Source: Amaranthus tricolor (Eukaryota > Streptophyta > Magnoliopsida > Caryophyllales > Amaranthaceae). Taken from it: a stretch of 64,000 nucleotides of DNA. Under the pieces are notes generated by a model. That model saw nothing but the letters and a program-made list of their open reading frames with translations. It made no database searches and was not told where the DNA came from. Below are positions 11,590 through 24,530 of the stretch, one piece after another. The stretch spans positions 19,767,251 to 19,831,250 of the forward strand of contig NC_080052.1 in NCBI RefSeq assembly GCF_026212465.1, in the 5' to 3' direction. Position 1 is the stretch's first letter, and each line of letters starts with the position of its first letter. The translations under genes and the position numbers were made by a program.

Positions 11590-12811
11590 TTTCTTTTGTT
11601 TATTTTTCATTCTCTCAACTTTTGACCGTTTGCTTTCCTATTTTCACATCACAACCTATTTCTTCCGCTCTCTACTCTCTCTCTAACCCTCTGTTTAAGT
11701 ACAGTCCCGAGTTACCATTGAAGGTACGCAGTTTCTCTTAACTTAATTTTATTAATTTTTTTAATTATCTTATTCTTTTGTTGATTATTCTTATGAAAAT
11801 ATTAAATTTGGGTTGTTTTGGGTGAATTGCAACATAATTTTTTGTTTTTTCAACAAAATTATGACGTTTTTTGAAATGGGTGGTTTTTAATTCTGAATTC
11901 TAAAGATGAAAAATGTGTAATTCACACTATCATATTCATGTTTATGTTTTCCCAATTGATTTTTATTTTTTATCAGTAATTGAAGCTGAATTTTCAGTTT
12001 GCGTACTTTGAACCCTGTAATGGGTTTTTACTAATAGTACCTATCAATGGTTTTTCTGCTATTGGCTCATTCTATCCACAATATTTTATTTTCTTTTTTA
12101 GCGAATTGCAGTGCTTTTCGTTTTTGTCACTCGAACAGATAAATTCTACATTTTTTTGTAGTTTTAATGAAACCCTGAAATTATAATCTTGGGTTATTTC
12201 TCTTCATAATGATTTGATCAAATTCATTTTCTGCTAAATTTCCAATTCATTTGCATGGAGTTTTCTTTCATTTTTATTTATTGAGGGCAGCCCTTTTGTG
12301 GATTTTATTCTTTACAATGCAGGTTTATACCAAAAAAGCTGTAATTTGTGGTTTTCCCTTTTACCCATGTTGACGGGTTTTGATTCTTAGTATTAACGGG
12401 GAGGATTAAAATCCTTCGACCCCCCTGAATCCAACGATCCTCTAATCTATCCGCGAATTCAAAAAACACTTTCGTGTTCTAACCTTTTGACAAATGGAAT
12501 ATGAGAATGAGAATATCCAGCCCTATATCAAATTTTACAGTTTTGCAAATGGCTTGAGAAGAAAGAAAAGCACCACCTTTAAAAATCTATGTTTAGTTTG
12601 ATATGATATCTTTTTTAAAGTTATTATTGGGTTTTTTGAGGTGTGAGTTTGGAATTGCTTCTTGGGTGTAGTTCTTTTTCTTGTTCCCAATATGATCATG
12701 TTCTAACCTTATGAATTTGGCTAAAGGCTTTGAAAGAATTGCATCATTCTAGTACATAATTGGAATCCAAGATCAGAAGTTTCTTTAATAATTTAGTAAG
12801 AAAGAAGAGGA
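11547..12811 (+). promoter_or_regulatory. Promoter and 5' UTR region of the DUF630/632 gene, probably with a 5' UTR intron
   Basis: A pyrimidine-rich stretch (11640-11700, CTCTCTACTCTCTCTCT) is typical of plant transcription leaders. It is followed by TTGAAG|gtacgc at about 11721, a good 5' splice site. A leader intron of about 1 kb ending shortly before the ATG at 12812 would explain the long non-coding stretch. The acceptor cannot be fixed from sequence alone. Short frames here (11547-11741, 11980-12186) do not look coding. Confidence 0.4.
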
Positions 12812-15633
12812 ATGGGATGTAATACATCCAAGTTAGATGATGCAGAGGCTGTTCGAATCTGTAAAGAGCGAAAAAAGTTCATCAAACAAGCTCTTGAACA
12901 CAGAACAAAGTTTGCCTTAGGTCATATTGCTTATCTTCAATCTTTAAAACGAGTATCTGCGGCCCTTCATGAATACATCGAAGGTGATGAGCCTCGTGAG
13001 TTCTTGTCTGATTCATTTATTACCCCTCCATTTACGCCTGTGACGAAATTGAAGCCAAAGTTCATCACTGTTTCTCCGAAGTGTATCTCATCATCCGCTA
13101 TCCAATCAAAGGAAAACTTCAATGTGAAGATCAACTACTATAGACCAAGTGGGACTGAATCATTTTCCGTTGAGGAGAGACCTCAATCTGCTGATACTTA
13201 TCGTGTCCAATCCTATTCGCCAACGCACCAATATGGATTCGATGGTTTCTTCGAAATGCAGTCCCCACGAACCAACTCTCCTTATGGCTCAAATTCATAC
13301 TATTCCCAGTATAATGTACCTCCGCTTTCACCTCCAAATCCTTCTCGATGGGATTTCTTTTGGAACCCCTTTTCATCATTATATTACTATGGATATCCTG
13401 CGAGAAGTAGCCCTGATCAATTGATAATTGATGATGATATAGTGAGTTTAAGGCAGGTTCGAGAAGAAGAAGGGATCCCTGACTTAGAAGAAGAAACTGA
13501 AAGTGAAGAAGTCGATGAAAGTAGGCATGTCGTAAAAGAGGATGTAACTGTTGAAGATATAGATGAGGATGAAGAGGAAGATGATGATGAAACGGAAACT
13601 GAAGATGAAAATGAACATGAAGTGAACGGTTTACAGGAACGTGCTAATGACAATCTAGCATCGGCACAGGCTCCCAATTCTGGGAAAATTGAAGTGAATC
13701 GTCATGAGACGATGGTTAGTGAACAACAAAAGAAGGAAGAAAAAACACCTGGATTCACTGCTTATGTAAACAGAAGGCCCACAAGCATGAATGAAGTTAT
13801 AAAAGATCTCGAATCGCAGTTTATGATTGTGTGTGGTGCTGCAAGTGAAGTTTCTGCTATGTTAGAAGCTAATCAATCTGATTGCCTACCAGCATCAAGT
13901 GAATTAACAGGTAACTAGTATGCAATCTGCATTCCGAGTTTAGGATCGAAAGTAGTCTAATACGCTGAGTTCTCATTTACAGGGGTTAAAACACTGAACC
14001 CAGCAGCGCTGTTTCGATCAGGTTCATCATGCTCCTCGTCATCAAGATTTTTGGTGAACTCTTCAGTTGGTTCAAGAGATGAAGGATCTGAAAGTAGCAG
14101 TCATTTATCAGATGAATCATGCATGTTTTCTGGCAGCCATCATTCTACATTAGACAGATTGTATGCTTGGGAGAAAAGATTGTATGAGGAAGTCAGGGTA
14201 TGTTTTTCATGATTGATTTCGAGATAATTTCTATTCATATTTCATAATATCATACTCTTTATAACTCATGCCTTTTGTTCTTGTGACAGTCTGGAGAACG
14301 CGTTCGGTTGGCGTATGAGAAGAAGTCTACAAAATTGAAGAATCAAGCATCAAAAGGAGATGAACCATCAAAGCTTGAAAAGACGAGGGCAGCTCTTCGA
14401 GCTTTGCATACCCAAATAAAGGTTTCGATACACTTGATTGAAGCTATTTCGAAGAGGATCGAGACTTTAAGGGACGAAGAATTGCTCCCTCAGCTTTTAG
14501 AATTGGTTCAAGGGTATGTTTATCTCTTATGGCCCGTTTGGTAGGTGGTAATGGGAATGAAAACTAGTGTAGTTTTGGTTGAAAAATCTCAAGGCTACCT
14601 TGATGGGCATGCTTGTCTAACTTCAATCATTTCATTTTCTTCATAAATTTTATTCTAATGCATTACCATTGGACGAGGTGCTATTAGGTGGCAATCGAAA
14701 TTTGTAAACAAAAAACTTTTTTATGATCAAAGTTTAACACTATGGGAATAACATAGAACTTTTGATGAAATTTTACACTATAAATCATTTCCATTACTAC
14801 CATTTAGTACTACAAACCAAACGGGCCGTTATTGCTTTCTTTTACCATGTACAATGTTAAAGTCTCATTATCAATCAAAATGATCAATTGTTAGGTTATC
14901 AAGAATGTGGAAAGTGATGGCCGAGTGTCACCAAACGCAAAAGCATACATTAGACGAAGCAAAGCTTCTATTAGCCAGCACCCCTTCAAAGCTCAACCGA
15001 TCAAATAGATACCATCCTACACTTTCTTCGACTGAACTTGCTCGCTCAGCCCAAGTTCTACAGGCTGAGCTAAGAAACTGGAGATCTTGTTTTTCTTCTT
15101 GGATCGCTTCTCAGCGATCCTACGTACTTGCATTATCTAGCTGGCTCCTAAGTTGTATGAGACGTGAAGCCAGCACGTCAGAACTACCTTTCTCTCCTCG
15201 TCGATCTCCTGGGGTCCATCCCATGTTTGGCATTTGCATACAGTGGACTAGACTTCTGGATGCAGTTTCTGAGACCAAGGTCCTTGATGGGATGGATTTT
15301 TTCGCTGCAGGAATGGGATCGATCTATGCCCAAAGCCAAACCCAAAGCCAAGCCCAAGTTCAGGTTCAATCCCAAGCCCAAAATATTGGCGGGGCTCAGC
15401 AATTTGAGGATTCCGGTGGAAACATGGATATGGTAGAGATCGGGAAGGTTGAAGAATCGATGACACTTGAGAAAATATCGGAAGTTGCAGTGAGAGTTTT
15501 GTGTGCAGGAATGTCGGTTGCTACAAGTTCATTAGCAGAATTCGCTGGTAGTTCAGCCGAGGGATACGCTGAACTGGTAAAGCAGTGGGGAAATGTGAAG
15601 TGGCCATCTAATGCCAATGCTAAAGGCATGTAG
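12812..15633 (+). CDS. DUF630/DUF632 protein (bZIP-like plant family), putative N-myristoylated regulator
   Basis: Exons 12812-13910, 13983-14197, 14290-14513 and 14895-15633 join in frame through GT-AG sites to give 758 residues, normal for this plant-specific family, which includes Arabidopsis NRG2. The first residues MGCNTSK form an N-myristoylation signal with Cys3 available for palmitoylation. Residues 1-60 are the DUF630 domain (KERKKFIKQALEHR...AYLQSL). The middle is low-complexity, with a proline/tyrosine-rich part and an acidic stretch at about residues 210-275. DUF632 begins near residue 311 (FTAYVNRRPTSMNEVIKDLE), contains the family phrase LDRLYAWEKRLYEEV at the end of exon 2, and runs to about residue 640. 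A Gln/Ser-rich repeat precedes the helical tail. Family members act in nitrate signalling or vascular development, but the exact role of this gene is not known. Intron 3 contains a MITE. Confidence 0.93.
14530..14828. mobile_element. PIF/Harbinger-like (Tourist-type) MITE in intron 3
   Basis: The element begins TGGCCCGTTTGGT and ends ACCAAACGGGCCG, with further inverted pairing (GTAATGGGAATG against CATTTCCATTAC), and is flanked by TTA on both sides (14527-14529 and 14829-14831). It is 299 bp long with no coding capacity. The 3-bp TTA duplication and the GGCCCGTTTGG end fit Tourist-like MITEs. Confidence 0.82.
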
Positions 15634-16743
15634 ACTCGATTTTTTTCGTTGATTTATTCATTTCTTCATTCTTATAGCTTAGTCATGTAAAGATCGAAGC
15701 CGGGCTTCTGCTAGTAGTAGATAAGTAGTTAGAATCTGACTTGGTTCCCCAAAGAACACTCTTCGATTAGTGTTTGAATGTGGGAAAGTTTTGATACGGA
15801 AAAAGTTGATTGCAGAAACCATTTTCTCCGAGGCCAATGGAACTTGAGGCCAATAACAGAATATGGATGGCTATCAATACTAAATACTAGTATGCTAACG
15901 CTAAATCTTTGTGTCATTTATTGCAACCACGACAATTGTTTTCCCACCTAAATTATTAGAATAGGATAATTAAAAATATTAGCGGAATTTCGAAGTTAAA
16001 CTAAGTAAAATCAATCAAAATATTTAGATATCAATATAATACTTTTGTTTCTTTTTTTTAAAGTTGTTTTCATAAGGAGTGCTTATGAAAATTAAGAAAA
16101 ATAGATTCTTTAAGAAGATAAATGTATTGTTTCATTGAGCAATAAATTTGATAGAGGAAAAGTGAAGAGCAAAAAGTATTAAATAAATGTTAAAATAAAG
16201 TCATTAGAAAAAATATAGAGAACACAAGTCCACAACTATCAAAAAATATTTAAATAAACTTAGTAGGAAACATGTGATGACCATAATCAATATAAAAATA
16301 CTTAAAATAAAATTAACAGAAAATCTGTGAAACCCAAATATTATTAAAATATTAAAATGATGACACACAAGGTTAATTATGTCCACAATTTATAATATAA
16401 GTAAACAGATTTTTATGGGAACAATTTCAAATAATAAATGAAAACAACTTTAAAAGAACAAATGCAGTATTGATTTATTAAGGAAACTATTCATGGTTTG
16501 CATGGAATTCAAATTAGTATGACTATATGAGATAATATTAGTAGAGAAATTCCATTTTTTACTATGCAAATATTGCAATTTAGATTTAAAAAATAAAAAA
16601 AAATAAATAAAAAAAGTCTCTAATGTAGTATATAAAAGCATATGGGAAAAAAACAATTGACTTCGATATGGATGGGGAAGTAAATCAAAACTCCCTAATA
16701 GGGAGCATTTTATAAGATCAAACATTAAAATAATACCATATGA

Positions 16744-16827
<84 letters not shown>

Positions 16828-17100
16828 TAAAATCCAAGTTACAAAATTAGAAATGAAACATCAGCTGAAAACTAGTTCATGAACAAGGGCCAGCACAAAC
16901 TCAAAATAATGTAAATTTGTTCTCTGACATGAATTTTGAGCCGAAATGCAAAATCGCCAATTTCAACAAATAAACAAAAAAATGAGGGGAAATCTCCTCA
17001 AATGTGAGTAGAAACTCCTGCATTTCCCATCCAGAAAAAAGGACAAAAGAGACTGCGGTTATTATGTCAATATCTAACACAAAAAAGATGGTGAACGTCT
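15634..17100. other. 3' UTR and intergenic spacer between the DUF632 and metaxin genes
   Basis: The first 250 bp or so are probably the 3' UTR of the DUF632 gene. The rest is AT-rich and holds a TA microsatellite (about 16747-16825). No gene is recognisable on either strand. Both flanking genes point toward this spacer (convergent transcription). Confidence 0.55.
16747..16825. repeat. (TA)n microsatellite
   Basis: A nearly uninterrupted TA dinucleotide tract of about 79 bp. Confidence 0.97.
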
Positions 17101-17258
17101 GAATGATGATTGTATGCACTTAATTCACGTAATCAACTTCGTCGTTTTCATCGAATTCCAATTCACCCGTATCAGATCTGAATGATGATTGTATGGACTT
17201 AATTCATGTAATCAACTTCGTCATTTTCATCGAATTCCAATTCACCCGAATCAGATGC
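17101..17258. repeat. 79-bp tandem duplication over the metaxin stop codon
   Basis: Two units, 17101-17179 and 17180-17258, both start GAATGATGATTGTATG and differ at only a few positions. The right unit contains the last 19-20 metaxin codons and the stop. The left unit repeats them downstream in the 3' UTR. Because 79 is not a multiple of three and the stop lies inside the right unit, the protein is unaffected. Confidence 0.92.
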
Positions 17259-20200
17259 ACTGAAAAGTGATAAGAAAACAAGAACTGAGATTAACTGCGC
17301 GGCTAAGAAGTATTTGGCTCTCCGTCTGAACTTCTTTTCTTCCTCTGTCCTTTCCTTCTTAGGTTTACTTTTCGGTTTTGAACCTAGTAGTTTTACCATA
17401 GAAAAAAGAGGTCAACAATCAATATGTATACATAATCACAAACGCAAAACCAACTCTTGAGAAAGCCACACGTAAAAGCATAAACATACTAAGGTTTCAC
17501 CTATTCAAGCAACAGAGACCAATAGCAGCAAAATGCTCCTAAAATGATTTTTCACTCAGATGTGATAAAATACATATCTCACAGTTTTATTTCGAAATCA
17601 AAGGCAGCCTCCTTTTTCTGTTTTGTTTCCCTCCTTTTTCTACGTATGTCTTGTTTTCTTATTGATTACTCATCTGTCCCTTTGATTTAGCATCAAAGAA
17701 AAGTGAAGTGTTTTTAAGAAAATGTGGATATTTGGTAATAAATGAAGAGAGAATGAATTGTGCAGATGTTTAAGAAATTTAGAATGTATGAATGAGATTA
17801 AAAAGAAAGTGATGGGTCAATTTTCAAAAATAGAAAGGATGCAAAATGAAAGGGACACCCAAAATGGAAAATGAAGCTAAATAAAAGAGACGGAAGGTAT
17901 AGAAGCCAAGGTGAAATTCTGAAACAATAGAACAAAGACTCCGGAGACATATAAGCTATTGCTCGTCTAGTAGCTATTAGCTATGATCAAATGTGTGGTG
18001 AATGGTCAGAATTCCATTTCCTTGAGCAACCAAGAAGGATAGAGTTGAGCACTAACATATACTCCTAAAAAGATCTCTGATTGCTCTCAGTGCTTCTATA
18101 CGAATATTAAATCAAATTTTCCCAAGTTTCCTTACATAACAATAAGCAAATGTGCACTTAGCTTATGACTCAGCATCTAAAACCCGAAAAGTGCACACAA
18201 GGCAAAACAACAGAAAAAACTTGCACCTATTTAGCCACCTACATCTATGTTATATTTTCAGTATTTGAGATTTGAGATAAGCAGCTTGACATGCCCCATA
18301 AACTTTACTAGGAATGAAAGACTTCTGGATCCCAGCCCTAGTCATCTGGCTTCTCCATGTCTCCAGCAATATTAAAAATTACCATGCAAGCAATGAAAAT
18401 GAGCATGCCTACAACATAGTTTAAACAATGCCCCACTCCAGAAAAAAATAGTACATAAAATAGTAGACATTAACTTGTTGCTATAACCCTATTTGGAAAC
18501 TTATTTAAGGTATGTGCATCTTACTCCAATTCGAAAATTCTCCTGGATTATCTATTGAAGAAGAAGGCTGTCCAGAAGAAGATGGGCTTCTCGACCAATT
18601 TGGTACTGCTGATTGTGCTGAACCATTTATAAGTTCGTTACTGAGCTTCTCAGTATACTTCACAAGGTTGCTGAAATTCAAAAGCTTGCTCTTCAAAACT
18701 GATGCCTCCTACACATGTCGGGGAACAAAACGCACATAAAAACTAATAGGAAAATAAGATAACAAAAAGGGAAGGACTGAAAAGTTATAAATCAAAATGA
18801 ACATAAGAAAATATCATGTAAATCCCATAGACCAGTCAACGCTCATGATTTAGAATAACAATCTCAATTTATATGAACACTACCAGATAAAAACTATAAC
18901 AAGAAAAAACTTCCACTGTGATTCACCTTCTGAGCTAATTGCTCAAATACCTACTTTCTCTATATTTTAGACAGCAGAGATCGGACATCTAAATATAAAT
19001 ATTCATTTCCTATCATAACAAGTACTGACATACTATTCCTCCAAACACATATTAAAGCCAGTCATTTTTAAAGTTAAATTTCAACTGTTTGTTTCCAGAA
19101 CCTACTTGCAGAAAGTTGCAAAGAGTAACATCAAGAAAATATGCTTTAACAATACAAACAAGCTATAAAAGTTACAACAACCACCCAGACGGATCCCCAC
19201 ACATGGTAGAGTCTAACAAGAATGCCATGTGTTATGAATCAGATCACTTTTAGTATGGTTTAATTTTGGATTGGATCATATTACATTTAATTATATCTCA
19301 AAATTTTCATATAATTTGTGAGATATCTGGAGTACACAGTATATTTATGAGGTGATTTAAACCCAAATACTCTACCTAAAGAAAAAACTCAAAATAAGAA
19401 CGGCAGTACGCACCTTCATAATCAAAAAATTAAAACTTAACAAATTTGTAAAAGATTAAATTACTAGTACAAAATGAGTTGCTAAACAATTGGTTCAAGT
19501 CAAATATAGATTAGTTAACCGATACGTGTTAAGTTCAAAACATCACACAATAGGTTCAAGTCAAAATAAAATTGGTTGAAAATTGGATCATGATTTCATT
19601 TTTCAGCTTTCGTGGGCAGGCTTAAAATTAAATTTAATCTTCAAGTCAACTATTTAACGCGTCAGCCCCATTCTATGCCGGCTAATAAGTGGGTCCCTTA
19701 TAATTTGTTGATGAGCTTCAAACGTCGTTCAGTTCGGGTTGTCGTTATACTACCATTAAGATAAAATTCGGGTGCAGATTACTGTATTCCTGATCCATAT
19801 CAGTTTCAATTGTCCAACCATCGGTTATCTTTGGTTAGGATATCCATCCTTTCGAGTCACCAATTGATTGGTTAAACTTTATGTCCGTTCAAATAAATCA
19901 CCTTAAATTATTTTTTTGCATATTTGAAGGGTTATAAACAGTCGGGTTGGAGGTTAAAATTCCTTTTGGCACACCTCGTATTCCATAACATTTTAAGGGT
20001 CCCCTTATCTCATAATTCATATCATAATCCTAGTGATCGACTTCTAGTCCAATTTGACATTACATAGCCAATTCAAGATCAAAAATGAGTGGGACACTCT
20101 TTTATTAGGATTCAAAGTTGTAAAGTTCAGCTCATTCGAATTGCAAGATGTCAACTCATACTTGCCAAAGAAATGTAACACTCTATTATTAGGATTAAAA

Positions 20201-23200
20201 GGTGAAAACACAGCAGCTGACTGCACTTCCTTCTTGATACATTTGAAGAACAATGCATAATTTGGTAGATCTAAAAGGACACAACGCTATTGGATGCAGC
20301 AGAAAAGGCATCATAGGTAAGAATGCCTGCCTAGGTTAGTTATACTAGTTTATACCAAGGGGATATTTCATAAAATAAATAGGACAAACTTTCTTCCTCC
20401 TGTGCATTTTACTCCCAACCCATACCCACATTTCTTCAACAAATTTGGGGTCCATATTGGCTGTTGCAAGCAAAACGAGCCAAAGGAAATAACTATATGC
20501 AGCACTCCATAAACAAGAAACATTGACAAAGCATATGATCCACTAGAGTTGAAACCACAAAAAAGAGTCATGCTTCCCTTTTAATTAAAAAAATTATAAA
20601 ATAAGATAACTATTATGTATAAGTCTGTTTTGACAATTCAAAAAAACGCTCATACAGAAATTGAGATAACTTACAGGTAAAGCCTGAAGAGCAATCAGAG
20701 CATGCCCAAGGAAAGAGGCATCCAAACTACTGGGCCTACAAGAAGGAAAATTTAATGTAATTCCAAGTTCAAGTGATGATCTCCACCCAGAATTTTGTAC
20801 ATTTAAGACAATCTAGTGTGAAAGATGGAGACGCACCTGTCGCCAAAGAGAAAAGAGGTTTCCCCCAACTGAGTTGAAAGAGCTCCATATGCTAAGTTTG
20901 CTCTACTATAAATCTGTAAAGAAAAAAGAGAGAAAGGAAAATTACAGACTAGAAAATGCCTATACGCTCAGAAATAGGTAATAGTTTAAGCTTTATGAAA
21001 ATTGGAAGATATAAAAGGGAGTATTATGCCCAGTCAAAATTCAAAATTCACGAGTTTGGAAAGGAACTTTTTCTAGAATTTGAATGCAGCTAAAAAGTCA
21101 GCATAAAACTTCTAAATAAACAAATAAAGACAACGTTAACTAGTCAAATATGTCCATTAAATGGCCCTATAGAATTTCGAGTAACAAGAACAGGACAGAA
21201 TTTAGACCTCAGATTCAATTCTCTCAGCATTTTCATTGGTGATCCCAAGATGACGTTTCACGGCAAGAATTTGCTTGAAATAGAGAATAGTGCCAATGGG
21301 CCATGGGAGATCCGAGAAGTAGATCTTCTGCACAGAAGTTTTGTCAGAAGCTATCCATAGTTCATATACAAGAGCATCCACAAGCCAACTGCTAATCATC
21401 GCCTTCATTGAAATCCATTCCGGGATAGAGCGAAAATCAGAATCCAAATCAACAATGCCATCTTCTCTCAAGCAATTAATGACCCCACCTTTCTCATTGT
21501 TGTAGGCCACATAAGAACCAGACTCAACATATGGTATTTGATCTAAAAAGAGAAGAACCCATGTTTCCATCACATTGATTTAAAAAATTCTTATAAAGGA
21601 GAGAGCATGTTGACATATATGTTCTGTCAGGAGAAAGAGCAATTTAGAGCATCTAAAACGTGTACACAATAGATCCTATACGCATAGCTTACAACAACAA
21701 ATTGCCAAAATCACATTAATTCAGGATTAAGGCATCAATTTTTCTTCCTAGCTAATGTTTAGCTTTGCACGTTTTTCAATGGAACCAAAACATTTCGGTC
21801 CTTTGGTTTTGGATAAAAATAAACAAAAGTGAAATGGCTCATGTGTGCTTATTCAGGCGAAGCAACAAAGGACGTTTACAATCAAGGGTCAACTAATATT
21901 TTCATAATTATTACGTGGGTAAATATGCGTACATATTACCTCCCCTTTCTACTCTACGTCAATCATTGTAGAAAGTTACTCGTAGTTTTTTCTTCACCTA
22001 AATTAACCATTTTAGATCCTTAACACTCTCTGATTGGTACTTTCAACACTTCAGTTTAGGCTAAAATCAAGAGTTCAACTAGCCAAGTACACAAATTCGA
22101 GTAACATAGATCGAATCAATGTATAATTGTTTGTTCTATCAATAATAAAGAAGTTTACTTTAGGGCTGCAAAAGATCTTAAACTTTATTGATAAAAAAAG
22201 ATAAATTGGACAACTCTACCAAAACTAAAGCACAATCCTCATTTTAGAGAAAAACATATTTCAAGTTAATAAAAAAATGGTCAATTATTATGACTACTTG
22301 AAAGTAAGCCACGCTACATACAGACCCGAACGACACATGCGTCTAAATAACAACCACACAACCTTGATGCAATACATTGTGACATATTTGATAGTTGTAG
22401 TTATGTTGCAACAACCTTTATTTGTCTTAATCTAAAGCCTATCTTACAACCCAAACCCCCTTAAATCTCTCCATACGCCTCTCCTACATCAACTACTTCT
22501 CAATGTTCTATTTTGAACCTGTGGTATGCCAAATACATTCTCAAAATCCTAACATTAGAAAATCGAGTCATCAATCCAATTCTATCCAAAGACTCAACCT
22601 TTGATATGTTCTCTTCGCCAATCCATCCCTAAACATTGATTTATTCCCTCATCTCAAATCCACCAAAATTATCCACCTTCCCCTCAAAAACTCTAAATTC
22701 AAAAACCTTAAATATATATTCTTAACAGAATCCTACTCAGATTAGATTTCCTCTAACCTTTCATAGAAAAGGGGTGAGAGATTAGGGAAAGGAAGCTTGA
22801 CGTAGCTGGTTGGATGAAATGATTAAGCACTAGAAGAGCTACATATTTTGGTGATAGGTGAGTTTACGGAGCACGTATTCCTCGACATGTAAATGGGAAA
22901 TCTGATTAACTATTCCATGTTAATGTCGAGCACAAAAACATTGTAGCCCCCTATTGCAATTATAGATGCAACATAAGGTTTATTTGTTAGCATTACTTAC
23001 ATAGAAGTCCCGGTAAATGAGGAAGGTAGGTCGCTAGCATAATTAGTCTTTTGGCATTATTGTTGTTGATGGTGTATTTGTAGCATTGTAACTTCCTAGC
23101 ACCTAATAACTAAGCAATGCGTTCCTCAAATAGCATTTATGATAGTTGTACTTATGTCTGCTGCATTCTTAAAAATAACACCAGATGAATCAGTTTTCTT

Positions 23201-23689
23201 CAACTCAAATATCATAAGGAGTGAACCTTTGCTTTCAAATGAACATTTACTTAAACATAAAAGGAAAATACCCTAGTTAATTATCATGCTACCAAAAAAA
23301 ATCAATTTCAAGCAGCTCCCAAATACTACTACATTGCTAACCCTAAAATACTGAGAAGTAATTTATCATCATAAAATCAAGAAAAAAACAAAAACTTACC
23401 TCACAACTAAAACTCATCAATTCTCAAACAATTGCCAAAGAATAAACAAAGAACAAACAACAAAACTCATCAATTTTTCACTAAGTTAAGCAAAAGCCAG
23501 AAAATATTACTAATAAAAAGAGGAAATAATACCTGAATCAGGAAAGGTGGAATGGAAGCACAAATCAAACTGAAGTTTAGCAAATTTGAGATAGAAATAA
23601 ACAGGCAAGCAATTGGGACAAGCAGTAGGCAGTCCAAAACAGGGCTTTGTTGCAACAAGGGTTAATGTTTTTTCTCTTGATTTTTCCAT
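17199..23689 (-). CDS. MTX: Plant metaxin, mitochondrial outer membrane import protein (six exons)
   Basis: Metaxins sit in the mitochondrial outer membrane and help import and assemble beta-barrel proteins with the SAM complex. Exons on the minus strand are 23689-23533, 21542-21208, 20913-20837, 20735-20675, 18708-18525 and 17383-17199. All have GT-AG borders and compatible phases, giving 332 residues. The N-terminus (CFGLPTACPNCLPVYFYLK, then VAYNNEKGGVI) is the thioredoxin-like/Tom37-type domain of plant metaxin. The central part (SSLDASFLGHALIALQALP, FSNLVKYTEKL) is GST-C-like. A basic stretch (KPKSKPKKERTEEEKKFRRR) precedes a membrane segment at about residues 296-315 and a short acidic tail, matching the tail-anchored plant proteins. 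The ATG at 23689 was chosen over one nine codons upstream because known plant metaxins begin near this residue. Intron 1 (1,990 bp) and intron 4 (1,966 bp) are large. Confidence 0.95.
18709..20674 (-). other. Intron 4 of the metaxin gene
   Basis: A 1,966-bp intron. Two similar phrases (ACACTCT.TTATTAGGATT) at about 20095 and 20178 form a short direct repeat. Open frames here (20044-20260 on both strands, 20368-20571) have no recognisable product. Confidence 0.6.
21543..23532 (-). other. Intron 1 of the metaxin gene
   Basis: A 1,990-bp intron bounded by gtatta and tttttag. The segment from about 22,300 to 23,100 is less AT-rich and may be old repeat material, but no domain or repeat end can be recognised. 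Confidence 0.6.
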
Positions 23690-24299
23690 TAATATGAGCT
23701 TCTTGGTTCTTCTCAAAACAGTTGATGAAATCGAGAATTGATTCTCACAGAAAAAGAGAAAAATCGAGCGTTATGAATGAATGAAAGGGTTGTTACAATT
23801 TGATGATATTGACTAAAAGAGGATGAGATTAGTTTGTTTATTTTGCAAATTGCAAGAAAGAGGCTTTGGCCTTTGGGAGGAACAAAACGCAGTCGCAAGG
23901 TTTCTCGGTGGTTTAGACTTTAGACCGGGAGGTCGGACTCGGCCTTTTCTTAGTTCTATATGGTTGGCTGGTATCAATGATCCTAGATTTTTTTATTTAA
24001 TTTCTAATTTTTTACTCTAATTTATTTATTTTTATTTTATTTTAAATAATTTATCGAGTAATTAGGGTTTAATGTCAGCTTTTTGAGTTTTTTGTTAGCA
24101 AAAATTAGGGTTTACTGTGTTTGATTTTGTTAAATGGTGTTTACTTAAACCAAAATTTTGTTTCATTTACTTATTTATTGATAAACTAGGGTTTAATTGT
24201 AGTAGTACAATTGTTGGTGAATGTTTATGTGAAAAAATAGGATTTTTATTATTTATTGATTTATATCTATAGAATGAATGAAATTTGTGGTGTTAAAGG
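23690..24299. promoter_or_regulatory. Upstream region of the metaxin gene
   Basis: Presumed promoter and 5' UTR for the minus-strand metaxin gene. The plus-strand frame at 23823-24020 looks accidental. No individual motif can be assigned with confidence. Confidence 0.35.
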
Positions 24300-24309
24300 T
24301 ATAAATGGT

Positions 24310-24530
24310 TAAGAGACGACATTGACTTAGAAGTAGATGATAAGGATAAGCTTACCTTGTTAGAATTAATCATTGATTGGGAGATCATGAGAGTTTAAGA
24401 AATGGTAAAGTGATGCCTCAATTCTCTACCTTTACATATGTTTTGAAAATGAAGTATAATAAATTGATTTGTGATCAAGATTTAATAAAAATGTTTGAGA
24501 AGTCTTGGGGCTTTGTTGGCTTCAACTAAT
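24310..24530 (+). pseudogene. Possible remnant of a MULE transposase N-terminal region
   Basis: Two short frames in different phases read DDIDLEVDDKDKLTLLELI and then VMPQFSTFTYVLKMKYNKL, wording that recalls the N-terminal portion of plant MULE proteins. A frameshift separates them and the flanks are non-coding. The assignment is from memory of family style only. Confidence 0.3.

Noticed and set aside
13131..13677. Antisense and alternate-phase frames over the DUF632 gene
   Set aside because: Shadows of the acidic and Ser-rich coding region; the plus-strand gene explains the composition.
15164..15629. Frames overlapping the last DUF632 exon on both strands
   Set aside because: The Gln/Ser repeat of the exon read in other phases; no independent evidence.
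17580..17905. Stowaway-like MITE in metaxin intron 5
   Set aside because: CCTCCTTTTTCTG and GAGACGGAAGG are only weakly complementary and lack a clear TA duplication.
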